A stretch of 64,000 nucleotides of DNA from Serilophus lunatus (lineage: Eukaryota > Chordata > Aves > Passeriformes > Eurylaimidae), in the NCBI GenBank assembly GCA_013399895.1, contig VXBA01003075.1:186001-250000 (forward strand). Reading direction: 5' to 3'. This document shows, piece by piece, positions 1-8,969 of the stretch (position 1 is its first letter; each line of letters opens with the position of its first letter). A program made the translations under genes and the position numbers. The notes under the pieces were generated by a model, which worked only from the letters and a program-made list of their open reading frames with translations, made no database searches and had not been told where the DNA came from.

Positions 1-143
1 AATAAATACCAAGAGCAAAACACTTTTAAATGTTGAGATCTTTGTGGAAGTATGAATTGCACTATGTATTTCAAAATAGAACTGTATTTTCCCACCCCTT
101 TTTTTTCAAATCAATATGTGAATAGTCTTACCTCACAAAGGTA

Positions 144-386
144 AAGTCTCGAGCTGCACCAAGGAAAGTATAGGTTAGACATTAGAAAGAAGTTTTTCAT
201 AGAAAGAATAATAAAATATTGGAATAGTCTGCCCGGGGAGGTAGTGGAGTCACCATCCCTGGATGTGTTTAAAAAAGGCTGGATGTGACACTTGGTGACA
301 TAGTCTAGTCTAATCGAGGTGTTAGGGCAAGGGTTGGACTCGATGATCTTGGAGGTCTCTTCCAATCTAGCAATTCTGTGATTCTG
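144..386 (+). mobile_element. CR1 LINE, 5'-truncated 3' end
   Basis: This is the last ~240 bp of a CR1 non-LTR retrotransposon, covering only 3' untranslated sequence. It includes the segments 'ggttggactcgatgatctt' and 'ggaggtctcttccaat' that precede most CR1 tails, and it ends on 'attctgtgattctg', the short repeat that closes CR1 elements instead of poly(A). It is very close to the copy ending at 53154, so both belong to one subfamily. It encodes nothing. The 5' edge is approximate because similarity fades into unique sequence. Confidence 0.88.
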
Positions 387-2389
387 ACAAGTGACTCAAG
401 GAAAAGTCTTCTGTGGTTTTTTGTGCGTTTTATGTCCTCACGTAATAAATTTAATTTTCAGACAATAATTGCAGCATGAAAAAATACATGCCTTTTTCTT
501 CTCTTTAATATATGGCTTTAAAAATAACAAGAGAATAATAACTAAGAACTCCCAAAATTAAGATCACAAGGTTGAAAAATCTTATAGAAATGTGACCTTT
601 ACATGGGGGCAAAGCAAAGAAATGCATTAGAATGCAAAGAAAATGCATAAAAAACAGAGGAAGGAAAAGATATGGAGAAATAAACACATCACAAATAAAA
701 AATCTGTTATTATAACATGACAGCTGAAGACAGACATATGTAAAAGACATAAATATTGGGAGTAGACCTACCTGGTGTTTTCACTTCAAATGTGCAAGTA
801 ACATTTTTTAGATGTATCTGTACACCCAAACAAAGGTAATGATCACTGGCCAAAAGGAGCTTATGTGACCATGGTTGTGTGGATTTAAATGGAACAATGG
901 TTATTTCCATTGGTGCTTCATGCCAAAACTATTTTAAAACCAGTCTTTTTTAACCTTTACATTGTCAGCTGTACACTATAAGAACAAAAGTGTTAAGTCA
1001 GTGATCTACACAATGAAGTTTGGATAAGATCCAGATGTTTAAAAAAAAATCAAATTAATTGGATGGGTTGACATCCTTATTGTAGAAAAGGGTTAATTTA
1101 TAGCCAAAAGGCATGTGTGTCAATATTTTTCCTTTGATAAGCTTCATAAACTTCAACATATTTTAAACTATTGTACTATCTAGCCCTCAAGGCAGTTATG
1201 TCAACACAAACTGAATACCTCATCCAATATACTAATCATATTTAATAAATATTATCATTCATCTTAAAATATGGAGTTTCTTACACCAATGCAAAAATTA
1301 GTCTTAACACAAAGAAAGTCTCAAAAGATTAACTTTCCCACTCTACATATTGCATTTATGAAACAATCACGTTTTTTTGAACTCTCTCATGAAAATGCTT
1401 TAGCAGGGAAAGAAACAAACTATAGAAATGCAGCCTGTGCATGAATTATATTACTCTTTCAACAGTGCAAACTAGAAGTATTTGAATTGTTAAACAAATT
1501 TTTTTCCCACGACTAATAGTCGCCCATTTTCTGAGTGCAGGTTATTCTCCAGTGGGAGATAATAGGACTTTTTATTTTCATATGCCTTTCAATGTCAGAA
1601 TGCATTGGAACAACTTTAGCCACTCAGAATAGAGAACTGCCGTGGAATTGTTGACCTATAACTACAAACTGCTTCCCTGTGACAAAGGTTCACTTTGCAT
1701 TGTTTGAATAAAGGAAACTGACTTTAAAAAAGGGGGAAAGAGAGGAGTCAGAGGATCTAAATTAGATATTTGAGATGAGATATTTTGCTTTTCAAGATGA
1801 GTTTGTTATCATGTAAATAAGCAGCAGCTGTGGCTCAATGACATTGGTGACCTTAGAGAAGAGCTACTGATGTAAAGTAGTTCTCAATATTTTTTTAGTC
1901 TATTGAAAAACTGGAAAAAATGTGAGTTTTAATTTGTTTCCACTTCTCTTTGTTCAAAACAAATCATCCTTAGTAATCAGATCTACTTTTAAAATGAGTA
2001 TTAACAACATTAACAAATTAATTAAAAAAAATCCTTTAGTGTTGTCTTTTTTAGTATAAAATTTATCGAAAGATGAATTTACTCAGGCAGGTACTACTCA
2101 TAATTAGTTTGACGGAATGTAGATTTAATTCTGTGACCAATTTACATCTCAAGCTCACTTAATAGAGGTTCCACATTGTTCAAATCAAACTGTGTTGCTT
2201 TCTGAATATCAGTAGTGAGACCATATCTAGCAGTTACCTGTATGCTTCAGCAATAGAAGCTGTCCCACAGAAATACTTTAGCTTTATCTATATAATGATA
2301 TGAACAGATAAGTAAGAAATACATCTTATATTTTAAGAGTAAAACATCAAGATAATTTAGGAAAAAAAAAAAAAAGATTAATATGTGTT
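387..2389. other. unique AT-rich intergenic or intronic DNA
   Basis: No gene or recognisable repeat is visible. Frames up to about 80 codons on the minus strand lack any family resemblance. The slightly more GC-balanced stretch 1505-1715 contains an interrupted inverted repeat, CAAAG-5-CTTTG, at 1683-1697. It is the only part that looks possibly constrained, and I cannot test that. Confidence 0.5.
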
Positions 2390-2525
2390 GGAGGTGAAGG
2401 AGTGAAGTTCAGCCTCACAAGAAGGTGGGAGGTGGTTTTAGTTTTTTGTTTCCCATCATCCAATTCTACAACTTGAGTCTTTTTGGCTGGGATGGTGACT
2501 GGTAAGTGATCTCCTTGTCTAGAGG
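2390..2525 (+). mobile_element. eroded LTR fragment (R/U5 part)
   Basis: This stretch matches, in order but with many substitutions, the 3' half of the LTR family found complete at 30667-31590 and 59381-60327 (both minus strand). The shared blocks are a 'gtgaagtt(g/c)agcct' start, a T-rich middle, 'gagtct', and then a block shaped like 'gtgactggtaagtgatctc'. The polyadenylation part between them has been lost or mutated. It is read here on the plus strand. The divergence makes it an old insertion or an old partial copy. No target-site duplication can be assigned. Confidence 0.55.
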
Positions 2526-4600
2526 TAATTTTTGTCATAAACTCAGCCTATACTGCCAATATTTTGATATGATTGTTTGTTGATTCCAAAGGGAAAATTG
2601 CTTAAAAATAGAAGCAACATCTTTCTATAATATAACAAATAATTTTTGATAAGGGTCACATTCCTACAATCTTATAGTGTCTGAGTGCTGGAAGCTCTGA
2701 CAAACTGTAGAATTCTATACTGTTTATATTTGCATTGTTTCCACTACATCATAGCAAGTAAAGGCAAATAAGACCCTAAAAATATTTCTAAAATTTAAAA
2801 AAAAAATAAAAAAATTGTCTCAAATGTGTTTATTTACCTGAGGTTAAAGATAGCAGAATGAATTCTAGTAATTCAATTAAACAGTCTTTCTAAGGATGTA
2901 GAATTGAAAAATAATCAATCCAAATAACCACAAGCATACAAAAATAAAAATAAAAAGGATAAAATGACAGAAACAATTTCCCTTCTACTGCAATGAGTTT
3001 CTCTTATTCACTCATTCTTCTGTGCTTTGCCGGTCTCACAGAATAAATTGCAAATGAACGCACTTCTTTACAGACAAGAGGCAAGATTGGAGTATACAGG
3101 GCTTTTTTGTAAGCTTTTTTCAGTACTTTCCTAATATTAAGCCATCTTTTATAGAGGAATCATTTATTTCAACTAAGCAAACATTATTTTAATAAAATAA
3201 TTATTATTACCAATAGTAATAATCTTTTTATAGATAAATATTATCACCTGTGAGTATGTATGAATTGCACAAGAACAAAGAATGCAAGACAGAATATGTC
3301 TGATAATCTAAGGAAACACAGGACTGAGAGGCCTCCAGGCCTTTGTGGTTGGTATTGTATTATAAGATTGATTCTACAAGTGTTATGGCCTCCACTTTGA
3401 AAATAATTTTGATTTTTTTCTGTCATACTTCTCCATGACTTTCTGATTAGACAGGAACATGCTGCTTTACTTTCTAGATGTTTCCTTCTCCTATCAAAAC
3501 AGAATTTAGTTCCAATCAATTTTTATCCAATTTCTTTTGTGCCAACATGACTTTGGTCTTCTTCCTCCCTGGAGTTTGCACCACATTCTTACCAAGCTCC
3601 ATTGATCATTTACACAAGAATCCAATTCCTCTGCATCATTGCAGACTAATTAAAGCATTATCACGTATTTTTCTTTTATTATGTACACTTTTCTTTCTCT
3701 TGGGGATCCTTGAAGCATTTTTTTTTCTTTCAGTAAGACTTAATTATTCTTAAAAACAGCCAAGCAAAACTGTGCAGGGTTCAAAACTAGGTCAATCATT
3801 GCTTGATATAACAGAATTAACAATCTCTCTCTCTGCTGAATACAACTCAAATGATACTAATGCTCACACTTGCTTTTGTCATGGATGTGAATTATTATTT
3901 TTCAGCAAGAAAAGGACTTCAGCTTTCATTGCTGTTATTTTCAGAGAAGCAACACTTTGTAAAATGTCCAGTTCTGTATAGCTCATTAAAAGAAGAAAGC
4001 CTGTTCTTTGGAAGTGAATCTTTCATCCACACTTCAAAGCTCCAGCATTAAAAGGAAGACTGTAGAGTCCAAAATACTGAGTATCTGAAAAGGCTTTATT
4101 GTAAACTATAGGATTTGAACAAGTTTCAATTACATTTTCAGATTCCTTTTTTATTCCAAATTTTACTTTCAGTAAAAAAAGGGACAGATCTGAGCTTTTG
4201 ATTAACTCCAACTGAGTGCAGATTAAAAAGGAAAAAAAAAATAATTCTCTGCACTAACCTCTGACATTTAATTCCACCAACACTTGCAACCTTTCTCATG
4301 AGCAACATTGTAAGAGTGTTCATGGCTTACCTTAGAAAGTTGACCTATGTGAATCCCATAAGCTATATAATTGTTCATGACAAATAAAAAATATGTTAAA
4401 AAATGTGATAAAAATATCACAGCCAGTTCTCTCAGTATTTCAGCTGGGGGAAAAAAACCCCAAAATAACAACAAATATACATCATCAAAAAAACAACAAC
4501 AACAAAAAAACCTATAAATTCACTGTTTGCTGAGCTTTGTATATTCAATAGGTGCACAGTGACTACTCAAAATTAGTATTTCTGTTCCTTGCTCTTAGAT
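2526..4600. other. unique AT-rich DNA with A-rich tracts
   Basis: No gene is seen. The plus strand at 3478-3760 is pyrimidine-rich and holds a 91-codon frame (3478-3753) without recognisable domains. A (CAA)n-like A-rich tract lies at about 4484-4510, and poly(A) runs lie near 2361 and 2797. Nothing else is supported. Confidence 0.5.
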
Positions 4601-5190
4601 TGTTGTGGCTTAACCCCTGCAGACATTTAAGCCCCACCTGTGCTCACCCACCATCCCCACCAAGGTGGGACGGGGAGAGAATCCATTCTTGAGAAGAGCA
4701 AGAGTGTGAAAAATCATGGGTTGAGATAGACAGTTCAACAGGGAAAGCAAAATATATGCACACAAGAAAAACATGTAATTAATTCCCCACTTCCCATGGG
4801 CAGACATGAGTTCAGCCATCCCAGGGAAAGCAGGGCCCTGTCACACGTAATGGTGACTTGGGAAGACAAACATCATTACTTCAAATGTTCCCTCTTCCCT
4901 TCTCTTACCCCAGCTTTATATGCTGAGCATATATGGTGTGGAATCCCCCTTTGGTCACTGGGGTCAGCTGTCCTGGCTGTTTCTGCGCCCAAATTCCTGC
5001 CCTTTCCCCTCAGCCTTTTCACTGTCAGGGCAGCGTAAGAAACTGAAAAGGCCTTGACTCAGTATTGGCATTGCTGAACAACAGCTAAAAAATCCCTGAG
5101 TTACCAACACTGTTTTGGTCACAGATGCAAAACATAGCAACTTCTAAGCCACTCTGAAAAAAATTAACTCTATCATAGCTCAAAACAATA
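4601..5190 (-). mobile_element. old solo LTR of an avian endogenous retrovirus
   Basis: The left edge 'tgttgtggcttaaccc' is the reverse complement of the typical 3' terminus of a very common bird LTR family. The right edge 'ctcaaaacaa' corresponds to its 5' terminus, so the element is on the minus strand. Other landmarks I recognise from the family are 'cttcccatgggcaga', 'tgacttgggaagacaaac' and the TATA region at 4915-4920 (TATAAA on the minus strand, followed by a G-rich stretch). The position where the family has its AATAAA-like signal reads 'gacagttcaacagg' here, so that signal is mutated. I find no matching target-site duplication, which fits an old copy. There is no internal retroviral sequence on either side. 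Confidence 0.85.
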
Positions 5191-6023
5191 CTGGAATTGA
5201 AGACTATCGATATAGTGGAGACATTTAGACCACAAATCCCTTCCAAAGCATTCAGCATGACCTTATATTTTATGATTCTTTCCTTTTATGTATTAAAAAG
5301 TCATAGGTAACAGATTGGCACTTTTTGCCACATAGTGGCAACAAAAAAGATTTGTTGTACAAATTTCCTAAGGGAAATAAAATTTTAATTAATTAGCAAA
5401 TTATATTTTCTAATTCAGGTTATTTGCAGCCAGAAGGTGAAAAGATTTTGCTATAGCATCTGAGTGCATTAAACATTCATTCATTTAATGTGAGCCTGGT
5501 GAGATGGGAAATATTATTCCTTTCATTTTAATATAGGAAACATGTCACAACTGTCCTTGTCCAACAAAACACATAATCCAAAATCAGGTAAGCCCACTTG
5601 GTATTATCCATTTATTAAAAGGTTTTTTTGATTGTTGCTACATTGAAAATATTTGCTGGCATGGACAAAGTTCAGGCTGGAGCACATTTCACCTTCCTGA
5701 GAGCATTTCTTTGGTCCAACAATGCCCTCTGGGCTGAAAGGACAGGAAAAGGAGAAAAATCATTAATATTATTTCCATATAATTATATAATTATTTAAAA
5801 TGGGCTCAAAGAAATACTTAGGGAATTATGAACAACTCAGATGCCCATAGTGATAAATTGGTGTCAGATGTTATAAAGAGTAGAAGCAACAACCACCTGG
5901 GTTTTGCTCTCCTAAATCTTGGCGATTATGAAGAATTATGTTTTCTTATGCAAAAGCTCAAAAGCTATAAATGAAAGTAAAAGACAGGAAGTTCACAACA
6001 AAAATAACAATACTTCTGAGGGT
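5191..6023. other. unique AT-rich spacer between LTRs
   Basis: This is an 0.8-kb stretch without a gene or recognised repeat between the LTR ending near 5190 and the deleted LTR starting at 6028. It contains 'gccctctgggc' at about 5724, which is only a partial resemblance to a CTCF core and is not called. Confidence 0.45.
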
Positions 6024-6027
6024 TCTG

Positions 6028-6308
6028 TGTAATGGGTTGAAAAAGGAGGGGGGGATGCGGGGGGGGGTGCTGGCAGGTTCTTGGAGGGAGCAGGGAGGGG
6101 AAAAGGGGACGGGATCCCCCTGTTCTCAATGTAAACCCTGGATTTTAAGGTTTTTTTCCTTCCCTCGTTCCCCTCTCTGATTCACTGCGGCTCCCGGGAG
6201 CCCACGGTGCCGGTGCGGGCTTCCCCCCCCCACCCACGGCGCCTGTCATTCTTCTCATCATTATTAAAAGTGCCCCCTAGTTAATATTGTGGTGCTTAAA
6301 CCACCACA
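6028..6308 (+). mobile_element. internally deleted LTR, same family as 7727-8964
   Basis: This 281-bp element begins TGTAATGGGTTGAAAAAGG and ends CTTAAACCACCACA, the canonical TG...CA limits of an LTR. It aligns to the reverse complement of 7727-8964: its first ~218 bp match 8746-8964 and its last ~66 bp match 7727-7792, with about 5-6% mismatch by eye. Some 955 bp are missing between them. The junction is at 6243-6245, on a 3-bp microhomology (CTG) present at both ends of the missing segment. The deletion removes the promoter, R region and polyadenylation signal. The 4-bp flanks 6024-6027 and 6309-6312 are both TCTG, consistent with a duplication shortened by mutation. It has no coding capacity. 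Confidence 0.85.
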
Positions 6309-6312
6309 TCTG

Positions 6313-7721
6313 AAACTCCTCACCTCAAGGGGCTATAGAAATTAGAAGTTTTTATTTAGCTGGACAAATTTGCACAGAGTAATCCATATGGTATTGAAGA
6401 CAAAGACACTTCTGTGGAAGTATTGATAAATGCCTTTGTTTCTTTTTCATTCCTGCTTAACACATACTGCATTACAGCACTGTTTTTACAGTAAAATTTT
6501 CACTATGAGGGAAATGTGTGCAGCTTTAGAAATGTAAGAATACTTAATTAAATTGGGAACACCTTTTACCTGTTATATTTTTCCCTATTTTTCAGTCTCT
6601 AATATTATGCAGTAACATTACAAACAAGTCCACTGATGTTTTATGAACAAAACCACTAATGTTGTACATTTCCATTTCCACTTTCCATAAACAGCATTTA
6701 CACAGTATGAATATATTTTAATAAAATTATGTACTCTGTTATGGATATATTGGTAGAGAGTGAGTTTCAGTTTAACAAGGTAGTTCAATCCTTAGGTTTG
6801 ACTTTGCTGTATTTGATTCTTCCTGTTTATAGGATTTAAATCTAAACAAACATCAATAACCTATTTTCTGAATTAAATCAAACAAACTAAATCACCACAT
6901 TTTGCTCAAATTCAGGTGTTCTGTTGTTTTGCTTTTTAATTGAACCTTTGTATAGCGACATTATAAGCATAATAATTCATCATATTGGATTAAAAATAAA
7001 TGAGATGTCTGCATAGAGCATCTGACTTTTTTCACAGCTGGATATTTTTGCAAATAGAATAATTTTTCAAGACAAACTCTATTTCCGAGATTGAATGTAT
7101 GTTTTTGACATACACTTTCACATAATCTATGTTTCTCCTAACAGCACTTTTTGCCATCTCTGCTTAAAGAATACATAAAAAACAAACAAACAACAACAAA
7201 AAACCACAAAAAAGCAAACAACAACAAAACCCCAACAACTGGAAAATCAGAATGTAAGACTTTTAATGAATCATCAGTTATTCCAACATCACTCAATAAT
7301 ATAATCCCATTTTCACCTCCAAAACATGTTCCATATACAGTGATGCCTCATAGAAGCCAGTAGAATGGTAAGACCTGTAGATAAATTCATAGTAACCAAA
7401 GAGATCTCACAATAATATCTCATATTATTGCCACATTTCTTGTTTTCTTTTTCTCTCTAAGCTCTACCATAGCTTCACCTGCTTCCTTCCATTTTCTCGT
7501 GTGCCTTTAATAATGCAGATTGCTATTTTTTGTCTTGTCTGTTAATTTTAGGTTCAAAAAGCTCTTTCAGAAAGAATGTCGATATTCACGTATGACACAA
7601 CTTAATTCAAGCTCAAACTTGTTTATTCCTGCAGCAGCCTGTTTTCCATGTCAGCATTCAAATTCATTTGCCTCCTTATACAGTTCATATAAAAAGTGAT
7701 AATTGAATATTTTTTCTATCA
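6313..7721. other. spacer between two inverted LTR copies, with an A-rich tract
   Basis: These 1.4 kb separate the two inverted copies of one LTR family. It is AT-rich and without a recognisable gene. A low-complexity (CAA)n/(CAAA)n tract lies at about 7178-7240. It produces an open frame of Lys/Asn/Thr residues that is not a credible protein. Confidence 0.5.
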
Positions 7722-7726
7722 CAACC
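7722..7726 (+). repeat. target-site duplication, left copy (CAACC)
   Basis: The five bases CAACC directly abut the TG terminus of the LTR at 7727 and recur at 8965-8969 directly after the other terminus. A perfect 5-bp duplication shows that the LTR arrived by integrase-mediated insertion and that its ends are intact. Confidence 0.85.
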
Positions 7727-7813
7727 TGTGGTGGTTTAAGCACCACAATATTAACTAGGGGGCACTTTTAATAGTGACGAGAAGAATGACAGAATGTGAC
7801 AACAGCGAAACAC

Positions 7814-7819
7814 TTTATT
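7814..7819 (-). terminator. LTR polyadenylation signal AATAAA
   Basis: Read on the minus strand, AATAAA is followed by 'gtgtttcgctgttgtcacat', a GT-rich downstream sequence of the kind that completes a cleavage and polyadenylation site. It lies about 90 bp before the 3' end of the LTR, as expected for the R/U5 border. The deleted sister copy at 6028-6308 lacks it. Confidence 0.65.
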
Positions 7820-8254
7820 TGTCTGGAGCTCAAAGGAAACACAGTTTAGGGAACCCCAGACTCAACACAAAAAAACAAGCACCCAGCAAAACCACAAAAA
7901 GGAAAACCAAGAAAAAAAAGGAATAAGGGAACTGCTTTCAAAGACCAGCCAAACTGGCCACAGAGAAGCAGTGGAAAGGAAGAGCCACTTTCTCTTTCTT
8001 CTCCCTCTCTGATGGTAGCTAACTCCCAGCCCTTGGAATCTCTGAAAAACACAACACAGTGAAAGGTTCCCCCCCCCCCAACCTGGGATGTTATTTGGGG
8101 AAGCTTTCAACCTGTAGTTGTGCTCGTGTGGCTCCAATGCCGATGGAGGTGGGCTGAGTCAAGCCACGGGGCCTGGGAGTAGGAGAAGGGGAGCCGTGCT
8201 GCTGCTCTCCAGCTTTGCAGGAAGCCAAAGAGAGTGAACTTCCGTTTCTTCGGG

Positions 8255-8390
8255 CTTTTAAGCTCTCCAAGCCCCACGTCAGTCTCGTGGTCTTCTTCCT
8301 GGTTTCGCCGCCTCGGATTGCCCAGCGGTCTGGGCTCCACTTCCTCCTTTGAGGCTCCCGGCTCCAACAAAATGGCGGTTCCCGCCAAAA
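8255..8390 (-). promoter_or_regulatory. candidate LTR promoter cluster (E2F, YY1, CRE, TATA-like)
   Basis: On the minus strand, in order of transcription, there is TTTGGCGGGAA (8389-8379), a full match to the E2F consensus. It is followed at once by a CCATTTT box (about 8377-8369), the reverse of the YY1 core AAAATGGCGG. Further on come TGACGTGG (8281-8274), a CRE/UPRE-type site, and CTTAAAAG (8262-8255), which can serve as a weak TATA box. A second YY1-like AAGATGGCGCC lies just upstream (8423-8413). The order and spacing suit a core promoter firing leftwards. The motifs are seen directly; that they function is inference. Confidence 0.5.
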
Positions 8391-8800
8391 TCTGCGAGCC
8401 AACAGCCTCCCGGCGCCATCTTTTGCCAGCCGCGGGATGGCTGCCGCCTCCCAGAGCACCCGCCGCCCACAGAACCCACAAAAGGGGGGTCTGGGGCTGA
8501 CCGGGGCCACAGGAGCTGCCCGGGCCGCGACCACGCCCCTCCCGCCGTGCGGGGGCTGCCCCCGGGGCTGCCGGCACCGTGGGCTTCTTGTTAGCTTTCC
8601 CTCGCGGCAGCGCGGGGCCGACGCCGTCCTCAGGGCACTCCCGTGGTGGCGTGGGGCTGCCCCGCGCCGGGAGGGACCTGGTGCGTTGACACTGCTACCC
8701 ACACGGCCAGGGCCGTGTGTCGAGCTTCCCCCTCCCCCCCGCCCGCAGGCGCCGCGGGTGGGGGGGGGAAAGCCCGCACCGGCACCGTGGGCTCCTGGGA
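8340..8800. other. CpG-island-like block inside the LTR
   Basis: This stretch is strongly GC-rich and dense in CpG (for example 'gcggcagcgcggggccgac' near 8603 and 'ccgcgccgggagg' near 8660), whereas the rest of the window has few CpG. Retained CpG argues for a fairly recent insertion or for low germline methylation at the site. An exact observed/expected CpG value would have to be calculated. Confidence 0.7.
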
Positions 8801-8964
8801 GCCGCAGTGAATCAGGGAGGGGAGCGAGGGAAGGGAAAAAACTGAAAAACCAGGGTTTACATTGAGAACAGGGGGATCCCGTCCCCTTTTCCCCTTCCCG
8901 CTCCCTCCAAGAACCTGCCAGCACACCCCCCTGCACCCCCCTCCTCCCTTTTTAACCCACTACA

Positions 8965-8969
8965 CAACC
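8965..8969 (+). repeat. target-site duplication, right copy (CAACC)
   Basis: This is the right-hand partner of the CAACC at 7722-7726 and directly follows the LTR terminus at 8964. Confidence 0.85.

Larger units (their letters stand above)
7727..8964 (-). mobile_element. complete 1.24-kb solo LTR of an avian endogenous retrovirus
   Basis: Read on the minus strand, this element starts TGTAGTGGGTTAAAAAGG at 8964 and ends CTTAAACCACCACA at 7727. It is flanked by perfect CAACC duplications, so this is a solo LTR left after recombination between the two LTRs of a provirus. In sense order it contains a G-rich 5' part, a CpG-dense block (about 8780-8340), a promoter-like cluster (8390-8255, listed separately), a long putative R region and a polyadenylation signal at 7819-7814. 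A pyrimidine-rich U5 follows. The unusual length and high GC contrast sharply with its AT-rich surroundings. A 281-codon frame crosses it (8936-8091, minus) but does not stay open in the sister copy. The 5-bp duplication is compatible with a class III (ERVL-like) element. I cannot name the family. Confidence 0.9.

Noticed and set aside
7178..7240. A-rich (CAA)n tract as a SINE or processed-pseudogene tail
   Set aside because: No retrotransposed body or target duplication is seen beside it. The similar tracts at 4484, 13097 and 26507 are also plain low-complexity sequence.
6028..8964. the two LTRs as 5' and 3' LTRs of one provirus
   Set aside because: They are in opposite orientation, have different flanking duplications and enclose no retroviral genes, so they are separate insertions.
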